DNA from: an uncultured Sunxiuqinia sp. | Lineage (GTDB): Bacteria; Bacteroidota; Bacteroidia; Bacteroidales; Prolixibacteraceae | DNA length: 64,000 bases | Assembly (NCBI RefSeq): GCF_963678245.1 | Contig: NZ_OY782774.1 | Span: 186,001 to 250,000 of the forward strand | Reading direction: 5' to 3' | Part shown: positions 36,295 to 45,018 of the stretch, piece after piece | Layout of the letters: each line of letters starts with the position of its first letter | Numbering within the stretch: the first letter of the stretch is position 1 | Position numbers and translations under genes: made by a program | Notes under the pieces: model-generated | Seen by the model: only the letters and a program-made list of their open reading frames with translations | The model's database searches: none | Told to the model about the DNA's origin: nothing

Positions 36295-37473
36295 CTAGTA
36301 TAAAAAGCCAAACAACCAGAGTGGAATTTTATTTCCGGTGCCTTCTTCAATCATGTCCGAGGCGGCGTAAGTTCCTTCTTGCTCTGGTTCAGTATATTTC
36401 CCACCTATTATAAAGTGATATTCGTTGTCAATCTTAAAATCTGCTACATCAGAGCTTTTAATGTCATGCTGATAGCCCACCTGATTGTAAAAGAAGGTTG
36501 TGCGCAAATTTCTGTTATTTACATTGCCTGGTTCAACGGCAAACATGATGTTGGTATTATGAGCGTAAACCAAGTCTGGTTTTTTGAGCTGATCTTCAGT
36601 TCCGTTTGAAAACAACATGTTTACCAAACGTGCATTTTTCAGATAACGCAAGTAATTCATCACTGTTGCCCGCGAGGTTTCCACAGCGTTGCTTATTTTG
36701 CTGACGTTGGGCGAAAACGGCGCTTCACTAGCGATAATCATAAGCAGTTTACGCAGCTTGGGCAGGTACTTTAGTTCAATCTGGTTGAGGTAAGTTACAT
36801 CCAGCTCCAAAGCCAGATTAACATGCTTTAGCAGGGTTTCGTTATAGTAAGGTTTGTTTTTTAAGAAATAGGGGTAAAACCCTGTTTGCAAATACTCCTC
36901 AAAATAGGCCAGTGGTTTTACTTGTTTGGTAATTTCCTGTGCAATTTTTTTGTGATTTTTAATCAGGTCTGCCAGTTTGTAGCATTTAAAATCAAAATTT
37001 CCATGGTAATTCAGGTATTCGCGAAATGACAAACCTTCCAGATGATATACTTTTGCTATATCTTTTAAATATTCATTGCCCTCGATAACCCTTAAAACGG
37101 GCGACGATGAAAAGATGATCTTCAGTTCCGGAAAGTTGTCATAACAAGCCCTCAATTCTTCAGCCCATTCCGGATATTTATGAATCTGATCCAGAATGAG
37201 AACTTTACCTCCTTTTTTGTAAAATTCGTCAGCAAAATTGTAGATTTTACGTCGGGTGAAATAGAAATTATTCAGATTAACGTAAAGGCATCCTCTATCC
37301 TCTTCATGTCTTTCTTTTACAAAATTAAGCAAGAAAGTTGTTTTGCCAACACCACGAAATCCTTTGATACAAATCATTCGATGCGACCAGTCAATTTCAT
37401 TAATTAACTCCCTGCGAATCGTTTTTCGAGGGTGCTCGATTAATGTTTGATGTATTTGCACGAGACTTTCCAC
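36295..37473 (-). CDS. AAA_14-type ATPase with C-terminal DUF4143 region
   Basis: A 392-residue ATPase of the AAA_14/DUF4143 group. Walker A is GFRGVGKTT (residues 38-46). The Walker B segment reads VLILDQIHKYPEW (about 91-103) with Gln96 where the usual catalytic Glu is expected. Then comes LSFREYLNY, a winged-helix-like SNAVETSRATVMNYLRYLKN and the DUF4143 end (HDIKSSDVADFKIDNEYHFI), which resembles a nuclease-like fold but lacks an obvious intact motif. Families of this kind are abundant and of uncertain function. It begins with GTG, well placed behind a good promoter. Confidence 0.85.
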   Translation of the reverse strand: MESLVQIHQTLIEHPRKTIRRELINEIDWSHRMICIKGFRGVGKTTFLLNFVKERHEEDRGCLYVNLNNFYFTRRKIYNFADEFYKKGGKVLILDQIHKYPEWAEELRACYDNFPELKIIFSSSPVLRVIEGNEYLKDIAKVYHLEGLSFREYLNYHGNFDFKCYKLADLIKNHKKIAQEITKQVKPLAYFEEYLQTGFYPYFLKNKPYYNETLLKHVNLALELDVTYLNQIELKYLPKLRKLLMIIASEAPFSPNVSKISNAVETSRATVMNYLRYLKNARLVNMLFSNGTEDQLKKPDLVYAHNTNIMFAVEPGNVNNRNLRTTFFYNQVGYQHDIKSSDVADFKIDNEYHFIIGGKYTEPEQEGTYAASDMIEEGTGNKIPLWLFGFLY

Positions 37474-37496
37474 TTGTTTTAATTAATTTCTGCAAA

Positions 37497-37528
37497 CAAA
37501 AGTAAGCAGGAAGTTTTATTTTTTGCAA
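37497..37528 (-). promoter_or_regulatory. promoter of the AAA ATPase gene
   Basis: Reverse strand TTG (37528-37526), a 21-base spacer and TACTTTTG (37504-37497), a full match to the Bacteroidota consensus. It ends 23 bases before the GTG start and supports that start. Confidence 0.65.
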
Positions 37529-37634
37529 TGTAGAGATAACAATTTGAGTCAAATTATGTAATTTATAATTAGTAAAAATAAGCAATAGAGCTTTCAGGGG
37601 CGGGGTTGTTTTATGGAGAGCTTAAGATTATAGC

Positions 37635-37642
37635 TATTTTTG
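37635..37642 (+). promoter_or_regulatory. -7 promoter box of the U32 gene
   Basis: TATTTTTG, exact TAnnTTTG, 17 bases before the ATG at 37660. It lies inside the upstream extension of the frame (from 37606), which argues for the ATG at 37660 as the true start. Confidence 0.5.
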
Positions 37643-37659
37643 TGCAAATTTATTATTGT

Positions 37660-39648
37660 ATGCACAACCAAACTCCTGAGTTATTATTGCCTGCCGGAAA
37701 CACAGAGGCTTTTTATGCGGCCCTCGAGGGTGGAGCCGATGCTATTTATTTAGGCTTAAGAAATTTTAATGCTCGTGGGCGCGCTGTTAATTTTAGCGAA
37801 AGTCATTTATTGGCTGCGCTGCAGGAAGCCAAGAAGCGAGAGGTTAAAATATATATCACTTTAAATACCGTTATTAAGAACAGTGAGATTGACGATTTGC
37901 TTGACGTGCTTACTTTTTTAGATCGGGCAGGAGTTGATGCGGTCATTATTCAAGACTGGGGGCTATATTATATCCTGCGTTTGCGATTTCCTAAAATGGT
38001 GATACATGCCAGTACGCAAATGGGCAACCACAATTCACTGGGGGCCGAGTTTTCGAAACAACAGAAAATTGAACGTGTCATTCTGGCGCGGGAACTAACC
38101 ATGTCCGAGTTAAGCAAAATAGCTTTGAATTCTCAGGTTGAGTTAGAACTATTTGTACATGGTGCTTTGTGCTATTCTTTTTCAGGACTTTGCTTTTTTA
38201 GTAGTTATTTAGGTGGTCGGGGCGCAAACCGCGGATTATGCGCCCAACCTTGTCGCCGTTTATATAAAGATAAGGAGAACAGTAAGTTCCTGTTTAATTT
38301 GAAGGATAATCAGCAGCTACCTAATCTGGAAAAACTGAAGAAGTTGGGCATTAGCTCTTTAAAAGTTGAAGGTCGAATGAAATCAGCTGATTACGTTTAT
38401 CGGGTGGCAAAATCGTACCGAATGGTCATTGATCAGCCAGAGAAGAAAGATGAAGCTGAAGAGTTGCTGAAGCTGGATTTTGGCAGAGAAAAAATAGCGT
38501 ACTTTTTAGGAAAGGATGTTAAAGAGGGAATTGCTGATACGTCGAATACCGGACTTTCAATTGGAAATGTTGAGCGCGTGAAAAACGGACAGGTATTTTT
38601 TCAATCCAGCACGACGATGCAGGAAGGTGACCGAGTTCGTGTTCGGAACCTAAAAGATGACAGTACGATAAATATTAAGCTTCGTGATTTGGTGATTGAT
38701 GGCGATCAGTATTGCTTTATTTACGATGGTAAAGAAAAAATACATGTGGGTGATGAGTTGTTTTGGGTTGGTCGTCGGGAGCAACGCTTTCCAGGCAAGT
38801 TCCAAAATCTGCCGCATGCGCGAATCAAATCACTTCCATACGGAGAGAAGAAAAGATTTAAACAGCAATTGCAGATTAAAAGCCGACCGTCCAAACCGCG
38901 CTTGTTTATTCGGATTGATCAGCCTGATTGGTTGCGTAAGCTGAGACTGGACGATCCGGATGGCGTTATTCTATCATTTAGTCGGAAAGAATTGGAACAG
39001 TTTGATTTCTCTGTTCGGTTTATTCAACAATTCAAACACAAAATTTTTATCGAGCTGCCTAAGTTTATTTCAGAAGAACACTTGGATGCTGCTCGAAAGC
39101 TGCTGGCAAAAATAGAAGGGCAGGGTATCAGTCAGTTTTTTGTCAGCCATCTCTCTCAAAAATTGTTGCTGGGTAAAAATGCACAAGTAAGCGCAAATGA
39201 AAATGTGTATGTTTATAATGATGCGGCGGCAAAAGTGCTTAACGAAAATGCGATTCGAAACTTTTGCTACCCAATTGAGAACGATTTTGAGAACCTCCGT
39301 ACCATGCAAAATAAGCAGGGGATTGTTGTGTTACACGCCTACCCTGAGCTGTTTTATTCGAGAATGCCTGTTCAGGTGGCAAATGAAGAAGATCAATTTG
39401 AAGATGATACCCATAAGGTTTTTCAGAAAACCAACAGGGATGGAATCACAGTTGTCACACCCGATGCGCCAGTAAGTCTTTTTCAGTATAAGAAACAATT
39501 GCAAAAAGAGGGGTTTACGAATTTTATGATTGACTTGAGCCATGAAAAGCCATCGAAACACGTTGTCAAAAAATTGCTAAGTAAGTTTCGGTTTGCAGAA
39601 CAGTATCAACCATCAACAACGTTCAACTTTAAAAAGGGGTTGAAGTAA
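37660..39648 (+). CDS. U32 peptidase family protein (RlhA-like)
   Basis: A 662-residue protein of the U32 family. N-terminal TIM-barrel-like part opens TPELLLPAGNTEAFYAALEG with GADAIYLG; the Cys-rich signature ELFVHGALCYSFSGLC, FFSSYLGGRGANRGLCAQPC lies near residues 160-205, which in characterised members binds an Fe-S cluster. It is closest in layout to the long U32 proteins such as E. coli RlhA, which hydroxylates 23S rRNA, and not to a secreted peptidase. Substrate not proved. Gene stands alone. Confidence 0.85.
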   Translation: MHNQTPELLLPAGNTEAFYAALEGGADAIYLGLRNFNARGRAVNFSESHLLAALQEAKKREVKIYITLNTVIKNSEIDDLLDVLTFLDRAGVDAVIIQDWGLYYILRLRFPKMVIHASTQMGNHNSLGAEFSKQQKIERVILARELTMSELSKIALNSQVELELFVHGALCYSFSGLCFFSSYLGGRGANRGLCAQPCRRLYKDKENSKFLFNLKDNQQLPNLEKLKKLGISSLKVEGRMKSADYVYRVAKSYRMVIDQPEKKDEAEELLKLDFGREKIAYFLGKDVKEGIADTSNTGLSIGNVERVKNGQVFFQSSTTMQEGDRVRVRNLKDDSTINIKLRDLVIDGDQYCFIYDGKEKIHVGDELFWVGRREQRFPGKFQNLPHARIKSLPYGEKKRFKQQLQIKSRPSKPRLFIRIDQPDWLRKLRLDDPDGVILSFSRKELEQFDFSVRFIQQFKHKIFIELPKFISEEHLDAARKLLAKIEGQGISQFFVSHLSQKLLLGKNAQVSANENVYVYNDAAAKVLNENAIRNFCYPIENDFENLRTMQNKQGIVVLHAYPELFYSRMPVQVANEEDQFEDDTHKVFQKTNRDGITVVTPDAPVSLFQYKKQLQKEGFTNFMIDLSHEKPSKHVVKKLLSKFRFAEQYQPSTTFNFKKGLK

Positions 39649-39692
39649 TAGGCTAAGTAGGCTTTAAATTCTATAAAATATTGAAATCAGAC

Positions 39693-39722
39693 TTGAAAAA
39701 TATCGGCATTTTTATATCTTAG
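39693..39722 (+). promoter_or_regulatory. promoter of the DUF6807 gene
   Basis: TTG at 39693-39695, a 19-base spacer, then TATCTTAG at 39715-39722 (one mismatch to TAnnTTTG). It ends 51 bases before the ATG at 39774. Confidence 0.5.
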
Positions 39723-39773
39723 TCAGTGCATTTTTGGAGTTGCGTCGAGAATGACTCACTAACTTAACTAAGT

Positions 39774-40700
39774 ATGAAATTAGAAAAAACGTTCACTTCA
39801 TTTATACTCATCCTATTTCTCTTTAGTTCGGGCTTTTCTCAGATTTCAATGAAGCGTATTGATGATGGAATCCTGATTACCGACGGAGGCAAAAAAATAG
39901 CATTATACAACAAAGAAGCTTCAGCGATGAACCTGGACAGGGGGCGGGCTAACTTTTTTCATCCGGTATATTTGCCTGATGGCAAGGAGATTACTCAAAA
40001 TGCACCGCAGGATCACATTCATCATCGGGGTATTTTCTGGGCATGGCACCAAATAATGGTTGATGGAAAGAAGATCGGTGATCAATGGGAAATGGAGGAT
40101 TTTATTCACGATGTGAAAAGTGTGGAGTTTTTTCGCTTACCGAACGATATGGCCACGATGAAAACCATTGTTGAATGGAAGTCTCCAAACTATAAAAATG
40201 GTCAAGAGGCTTTTATTGAAGAAAAAGCTACCGTAAACTTTTACGGGCAGCATCGCAACTACAGGATTATACAGTTTAAAATTCAGCTGAGAGCGCAAAC
40301 CGATCATGTTGCTTTGGGTGGCTCGGATGATGTAAAGGGATATGGCGGATTTTCTGCTCGAATAAAGCTTCCGGACGATGTTTTATTTAATTCGGAAGAT
40401 GGCTTGGTTGAACTCCGGAATGAAGCGGTTAAAGCAGGTGAATTTATGAACATTTCAGGATCGCTAGCCAAAAAATCGGGACAGGGAGGCATGCTCATCT
40501 ATTCAGCCAATGATTTTGAGACTGCCAATGATTGGATTCTTCGGAGCAAAAACAGCATGCAAAATGCTGTTTGGCCGGGAAGAGAGCTCGTTCCGATTTC
40601 GAAAGTGACGCCTACTATATTGAAATATGCAATTGTTCTTTATACCGGTTCTATTAAAGAAAACCGTGTATTGAAAGAATTGAATCGCTTGGAATGGTAA
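39774..40700 (+). CDS. secreted DUF6807 (PmoA-like) family protein
   Basis: A 308-residue exported protein with a signal peptide (TFTSFILILFLFSSGFSQ). The body matches proteins annotated as PmoA/DUF6807: NFFHPVYLPDGKEITQNAPQ, then DHIHHRGIFWAWHQIM, and a C-terminal LKYAIVLYTGSIKENRV. The HIHHRG cluster could bind a metal or ligand. The PmoA (methane oxygenase) name is historical and does not show methane oxidation. These proteins often sit near sugar oxidoreductases, and here a Gfo/Idh gene lies convergent, 5 bases away. Confidence 0.8.
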   Translation: MKLEKTFTSFILILFLFSSGFSQISMKRIDDGILITDGGKKIALYNKEASAMNLDRGRANFFHPVYLPDGKEITQNAPQDHIHHRGIFWAWHQIMVDGKKIGDQWEMEDFIHDVKSVEFFRLPNDMATMKTIVEWKSPNYKNGQEAFIEEKATVNFYGQHRNYRIIQFKIQLRAQTDHVALGGSDDVKGYGGFSARIKLPDDVLFNSEDGLVELRNEAVKAGEFMNISGSLAKKSGQGGMLIYSANDFETANDWILRSKNSMQNAVWPGRELVPISKVTPTILKYAIVLYTGSIKENRVLKELNRLEW

Positions 40701-40705
40701 TTCCG

Positions 40706-41752
40706 TTACAAAAATATAGTTCTTTTTTCCTCGTCGCTTTGTAAACAGTAGTCTAATAACTGAATGATATCACGACTTTCTTCGGGTTTTACCGCCAGTT
40801 CAACTCCATTTGCAATTGCATCGTAAATATTTTCATAAAAAGCGTTGTAATTGCCCGGAACTGTTTCTATCGCTCCTTTGTAGTTTAACCCATTCCATTC
40901 GGTATTTAAAATTCCCCAGTCTTCTTCCGAATCTGTACCCCAGTTGGGCTCATTAGGCAGATGTCCGTTTTTTAGCATTTCTTCTTGTGGGTCAATTCCC
41001 CATTTATGAAAAGTACCTAAAGTGCCATATAGACTGTAACGAGGTCCTGGTTCCCGTACAAGGTATGATGATTTTAAAATAGCTGCAAAATCATTGTATT
41101 GCAGACGAATATCATAATAATCCTTTACCTGTCCGCCATCTCTTAAAGTATCCAAATGGGCTGTTATTGATTTTGGTTTACCGAAGAGCTGAACAACCTG
41201 ATCAATCATGTGTGAGCCAAGATTAAAAAGCACGCCATGTCTCTTATCACCTTCTTCTTTCCAGGTACCTTCTTGTATAAAATTTCGATAACGGTCAAAG
41301 TGAGATTCAAACTCTGCAAGTCGTCCAATTACTCTTTCGTCAAGTATTTTTTTTACGGTCAGAAAATCGTTATCCCATCGCCGGTTTTGGTAAACTGAAA
41401 GAATCCGGTTTTTATCTTTCGCCAACTGTATTAGTTCGTTGGCTTGCTCTACTTCCTGGGTAAAAGGCTTTTCAACAACCACATGCTTTCCTGCTTCCAG
41501 CGCCTGTTTACACATCGCATAGTGCAGATTGTCGGGAGTGTTAATAATTACAAGGTCAACTTCATCTTGGGAGATCAGCTCCTCAAAACTGCGGATTATA
41601 GTTGACTCAGGATAGTCCTTTTCTGATAAACTCTTGGTTCGCTCCAAAATAGAATGAAGATTAAAGTTAGGGTTTACTTTTAAGCTTGGTCCGTGAAAAA
41701 CCATCCCCGACATACCAAAAGAAGCAAGTGCTGCTTGTATAACTTTACTCAT
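40706..41752 (-). CDS. Gfo/Idh/MocA family oxidoreductase
   Basis: A 348-residue NAD(P)-dependent dehydrogenase-fold protein. The Rossmann start is IQAALASFGMSGMVFHGPSL, then the family motifs VDLVIINTPDNLHYAMCKQA and HVVVEKPFTQ (the EKP motif with the catalytic Lys). The C-terminal half is the substrate domain (NLGSHMIDQVVQLFG, GTLGTFHKWG). Likely substrates are sugars or inositol-like polyols, not decidable here. It converges with the DUF6807 gene. Confidence 0.9.
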   Translation of the reverse strand: MSKVIQAALASFGMSGMVFHGPSLKVNPNFNLHSILERTKSLSEKDYPESTIIRSFEELISQDEVDLVIINTPDNLHYAMCKQALEAGKHVVVEKPFTQEVEQANELIQLAKDKNRILSVYQNRRWDNDFLTVKKILDERVIGRLAEFESHFDRYRNFIQEGTWKEEGDKRHGVLFNLGSHMIDQVVQLFGKPKSITAHLDTLRDGGQVKDYYDIRLQYNDFAAILKSSYLVREPGPRYSLYGTLGTFHKWGIDPQEEMLKNGHLPNEPNWGTDSEEDWGILNTEWNGLNYKGAIETVPGNYNAFYENIYDAIANGVELAVKPEESRDIIQLLDYCLQSDEEKRTIFL

Positions 41753-41836
41753 AGTTGAATTCTTTATAGTTACGAAAATAACAAAATGTTTGTAGATATT
41801 CGGAATTGTTGTAAAACATCCGTCTGTCGGGTATTG

Positions 41837-41866
41837 TTGAACACTTTTTAGTCTATTTTAATTCTG
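41837..41866 (+). promoter_or_regulatory. promoter of the cytidylate-kinase-like gene
   Basis: TTG at 41837-41839, a 19-base spacer, then TAATTCTG at 41859-41866 (one mismatch to TAnnTTTG), 48 bases before the ATG. Confidence 0.45.
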
Positions 41867-41914
41867 CATGTCGTACTTTCGGTAATCATAAAAAACCGTT
41901 TAAACTATTCGACT

Positions 41915-42634
41915 ATGAAAAATTTTCTAAGTAACTTCTTGTTGGAATCATCAGCCCAGGAAAAAAAGGCCAAATACCCAGGCCCAGTCATCATGATATC
42001 TAGAGAATGCGGTTGTTCTGCAAAAAGGATTGCGATTAAGTTGTCAAAAATACTTACAGGCTATAGTTTTCACTCGGAGACAAAAACAGATGTTCAGTGG
42101 AAGTGGGTGAGTAAGGAAATTATAGAAGAAGCAGCACAAGAACTGGAGATGGAGCCAGGAAAGATTAAAGATGTTTTCTTATCAGAAGCAAAAACTAGTT
42201 TGCATGAGGTGTCTACTGCTTTTTCTACCGAAAAAGTATATGATGCTGATGACCAGCAGGTTATTGATACGGTTTGCAATGTAATCTTACGTATTGCAGA
42301 GGTTGGTAATTTTATCATTGTAGGACGCGCGGCAGGAGCGATTGCTCACGATGTTTCTCAAAAGCTAAGTATAAAACTACAGGCTCCGCTTGATTGGCGA
42401 ATCAACCGGATTATGCAGGTAAGCAATATGTCCAGAAGTGATGCACAGCATTACGTGCTTGAAATTGACCGGCAACGTGAATTATTTGTTGAGCATGTCA
42501 GTGGGGCAAAAATGAACAATCACGATTTTGATCTGATTTTCAATTACTCAACGATGAAGGATGATTATATTGTGGATGCGATCATTAATATCATGAAGAA
42601 TAAACGAATGATTGTGAACCACGATAATGAATAG
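41915..42634 (+). CDS. cytidylate kinase-like family protein
   Basis: A 239-residue P-loop-like protein of the Cytidylate_kin2 family. It has ISRECGCSAKRIAIKLSKIL in place of a classical Walker A, then NFIIVGRAAGAIAHDVSQKL, LQAPLDWRINRIMQVSNMSR and FDLIFNYSTM. Members are distant relatives of Cmk and their substrates are poorly known. It is followed by a convergent terminator and then the ribosomal protein operon on the other strand. Confidence 0.82.
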   Translation: MKNFLSNFLLESSAQEKKAKYPGPVIMISRECGCSAKRIAIKLSKILTGYSFHSETKTDVQWKWVSKEIIEEAAQELEMEPGKIKDVFLSEAKTSLHEVSTAFSTEKVYDADDQQVIDTVCNVILRIAEVGNFIIVGRAAGAIAHDVSQKLSIKLQAPLDWRINRIMQVSNMSRSDAQHYVLEIDRQRELFVEHVSGAKMNNHDFDLIFNYSTMKDDYIVDAIINIMKNKRMIVNHDNE

Positions 42635-42657
42635 TTTTTTCAGGGAGGGATATTATT

Positions 42658-42686
42658 AAAAAAGCCATCCTGTGTGGGGATGGCTT
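42658..42686 (-). terminator. terminator of the rpsF-rpsR-rplI operon
   Basis: GCCATCC (42664-42670) pairs with GGATGGC (42678-42684). On the reverse strand it is followed by TTTTTTAAT, a strong rho-independent signal 46 bases after the rplI stop. It may also stop the convergent kinase-like gene. Confidence 0.85.
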
Positions 42687-42732
42687 CCTATCTGTTTGAA
42701 AAAATGTGTTTGTTCTGTGTGTGTGAAACGAA

Positions 42733-43182
42733 TTATTCTTCAGTAACTACTTCAAAGTCAATATCAATAACAACTTCTTTGTGGAGCTTGATTTTTGCTG
42801 TGTATTTACCGATTTCTTTAATGCTGTCTTCAGCAATCTTAATTTGTTTACGGTCAATTTCAAACCCTTTCTTGTTAATAGCTTCTGCTAATTGAATGGT
42901 ATTAACTGAACCGAAAATTTTACCAGAAGTACTGGTTTTAGTAGCGATAACAACTTGCTTGTTCTGAAGTTTTTCAGCAACAGCCAAAGCCTCGTCTTTC
43001 AATTTAGCTTCTTTGTGGGCACGTTGTTTCGTATTTTCAGCCATAACTTTTTTAGCTGATTCAGTGGCGACAATCGCCATTTTATTAGGGATCAAGAAGT
43101 TACGACCGTAGCCGTCTTTTACAGCAACAAGGTCATCCTTACTCCCCAAATTCTGAATATCTTGTAATAAAATGATTTCCAT
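42733..43182 (-). CDS. rplI: 50S ribosomal protein L9
   Basis: A 149-residue L9. N-terminal domain MEIILLQDIQNLGSKDDLVA followed by VKDGYGRNFLIPNKMA, then the long connecting helix and the C-terminal domain (SGKIFGSVNTIQLAEAINKK). It is last in the operon with rpsF and rpsR. Confidence 0.98.
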   Translation of the reverse strand: MEIILLQDIQNLGSKDDLVAVKDGYGRNFLIPNKMAIVATESAKKVMAENTKQRAHKEAKLKDEALAVAEKLQNKQVVIATKTSTSGKIFGSVNTIQLAEAINKKGFEIDRKQIKIAEDSIKEIGKYTAKIKLHKEVVIDIDFEVVTEE

Positions 43183-43200
43183 TTGTTCTCAATCTTTTAA

Positions 43201-43470
43201 TTATTTCAACATATCTGTTAAGTAGGGCAGCATAGCTAAATGACGAGCTCTTTTCACTGCTTTTGCCACTTTTCGCTGGTACTTCAATGATGTACCGGTA
43301 ATACGACGTGGTAAAATACGACCTTGCTCATTCAAGAATTTTTTCAAGAACTCAGGATCTTTATAATCCACATACTTGATTTTGTTCTTTTTAAAGCGAC
43401 AATACTTTTTCTTTTTAATTTCAACTGACGGGGGAGTCAGGTACCTGATTTCACTTTGATTGTTAGCCAT
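43201..43470 (-). CDS. rpsR: 30S ribosomal protein S18
   Basis: An 89-residue S18 with the core [20 protein letters not shown], then [20 protein letters not shown] and [11 protein letters not shown]. It has a basic N-terminal extension ([11 protein letters not shown]) with a single Cys in place of a full zinc motif. It starts three bases after the rpsF stop. Confidence 0.98.
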   Translation of the reverse strand: MANNQSEIRYLTPPSVEIKKKKYCRFKKNKIKYVDYKDPEFLKKFLNEQGRILPRRITGTSLKYQRKVAKAVKRARHLAMLPYLTDMLK

Positions 43471-43473
43471 AGC

Positions 43474-43821
43474 TTATTTCTCCTTTTCAGTTTTTGCTTT
43501 GTTTCTTCTTTTCTCTGCGTACGCAGCTGAGTATTTGTCCTGCTTGAAAGTCAGGAAACGGATGATACGCTCGTCGCGTCTGTACTGGGTTTCTAACTTC
43601 TCGATCAATGAAGGCTCAGCCGTAAATTCGATCAAGTGATAAAAACCGGTGCTTTTTTTCTGAATGGGATAAGCTAATTTGCGTAATCCCCAGTCCTCTT
43701 CATTGAGAATCTCACCACCGTCTTCGGTAATGATGTCTCTGAACTTAGTTACCGCTTCCTTTATCTGTACATCAGATAAAACGGGAGTTGCAATGAAAAC
43801 GGTTTCATACTGGTTTTTCAT
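43474..43821 (-). CDS. rpsF: 30S ribosomal protein S6
   Basis: A 115-residue S6: [20 protein letters not shown], the [20 protein letters not shown] core and [15 protein letters not shown] near the C-terminus. It heads the S6-S18-L9 operon behind a strong promoter. S6 and S18 bind each other on the 30S platform. No single-strand-binding protein or priB gene is in the operon. Confidence 0.98.
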   Translation of the reverse strand: MKNQYETVFIATPVLSDVQIKEAVTKFRDIITEDGGEILNEEDWGLRKLAYPIQKKSTGFYHLIEFTAEPSLIEKLETQYRRDERIIRFLTFKQDKYSAAYAEKRRNKAKTEKEK

Positions 43822-43875
43822 AAAACATCTAATTTATTAAACATTAAAATATACTTCCATAAAAATATGGACGCG

Positions 43876-43906
43876 CAAAATTAGATATATTTTGCGATTA
43901 AACCAA
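43876..43906 (-). promoter_or_regulatory. promoter of the rpsF operon
   Basis: Reverse strand TTG (43906-43904), a 20-base spacer and TAATTTTG (43883-43876), a full match to the Bacteroidota consensus. It ends 54 bases before the rpsF ATG, leaving room for a leader in which S6:S18 autoregulation may act. Confidence 0.75.
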
Positions 43907-43957
43907 GGCTTTTTTCAAAGGATTAAAACGACATACCTGCTTGTTGGATAGTGGGTT

Positions 43958-44665
43958 TTACATTTTTCGTACATCTTGAAAACTGCCACTTTCAAATTTT
44001 TGTAAATCACTGATTGCGTTAGCAACTAACCTGGCAGCATCCTGATGACTAGGCATCTGGTCTGTACCTTTTGCCTTTTTCAGTTTTTGAACAACCGGGA
44101 AATCGTCATATTCCTCTAGTTTGTATATGTAATCCTGCATAGTGGTATCAATTAATCCTGGTGCCAGTGCGCAAAAATGAGTGTCTGTAAATTCTTTTGC
44201 ATACAAGTTAATTAGCATGTTCAAGGTAGTTTTAGAAAGCGAATAAGCATTCCAGCCGCGTGCCCCGCTAACTGATGAGCCTGATGAGATTGCCACAAGT
44301 TGTTTAATTGCAGGGATATGTTTAAAAAGTTTGTCTATCAGTAATTTGTTTGCCCATACATTGACATCCATTACATGCTTAATTTCGTCGATATTGGTTT
44401 TATGAAGATCTTTTATTTCGTTAAGAATTCCGGCGTTCAATATAACCAAGTCAAGTGTTTTAATACCTGCCAAAAATTCCTCAATGCGAATGCCAGCTTC
44501 ATCGAAATTCGATAAATCTTGCACAAGGTGTGTATAGTTTAAATTATTACTTAACTCTTCTTTTTGTCTACGGCTTACTCCATAGACCGAGTGCCCGTTT
44601 TTCAGATAATTAAGAGCAAGCCCCAGTCCCAAGCCCGAACTTGTTCCGGTGATGAGTACATTCAT
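43958..44665 (-). CDS. short-chain dehydrogenase/reductase
   Basis: A 235-residue SDR. The NAD(P)-binding TGTSSGLGLGLALNY motif is at the N-terminus, LDLVILNAGIL follows, and the catalytic Ser and YxxxK are in AISSGSSVSGARGWNAYSLS-K. A short substrate lobe (APGLIDTTMQDYIYK) and a compact C-terminus complete it. Substrate unknown. No cotranscribed partner is apparent. Confidence 0.92.
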   Translation of the reverse strand: MNVLITGTSSGLGLGLALNYLKNGHSVYGVSRRQKEELSNNLNYTHLVQDLSNFDEAGIRIEEFLAGIKTLDLVILNAGILNEIKDLHKTNIDEIKHVMDVNVWANKLLIDKLFKHIPAIKQLVAISSGSSVSGARGWNAYSLSKTTLNMLINLYAKEFTDTHFCALAPGLIDTTMQDYIYKLEEYDDFPVVQKLKKAKGTDQMPSHQDAARLVANAISDLQKFESGSFQDVRKM

Positions 44666-45018
44666 GTTTATTTTTTTTGTAAATTATAAACAAATAAGTG
44701 TTGTATGTTTCAATTGTATTTGCAAAGGTGATTTTCGTATTGTGCTTTTTTTCTTGAATTAGACGTTCATGGTTTATATTTTGTTTCTATCCTAATGGAT
44801 AAAACACAACTCTTGTTCCTAAAATGCATTTGAAATCGGAAAAGTGCCGCAAAAGATTCATATCGAGGAATATTGATCTTATTGTATTTCAAGATCGGTA
44901 CAGGTTTAAAATAATATCGTGAGGAATTTTTACGAAAACTGTAGAAGATCCACACACATAAAACACGAGCAGGATTGTGTTTCATATGGAATGACATAAC
45001 AATAATAAATAAAGTTTT
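44666..45018. other. intergenic region between divergent SDR and FNT genes
   Basis: A 353-base gap. Open frames here are poorly coded and overlap the FNT start, so I reject them. No exact -7 box, RNA gene or strong palindrome was recognised. Confidence 0.55.

Noticed and set aside
39774-40700. Methane oxygenase (PmoA) as suggested by the family name.
   Set aside because: The protein is a secreted soluble DUF6807 member, not the integral-membrane PmoA of methanotrophs.
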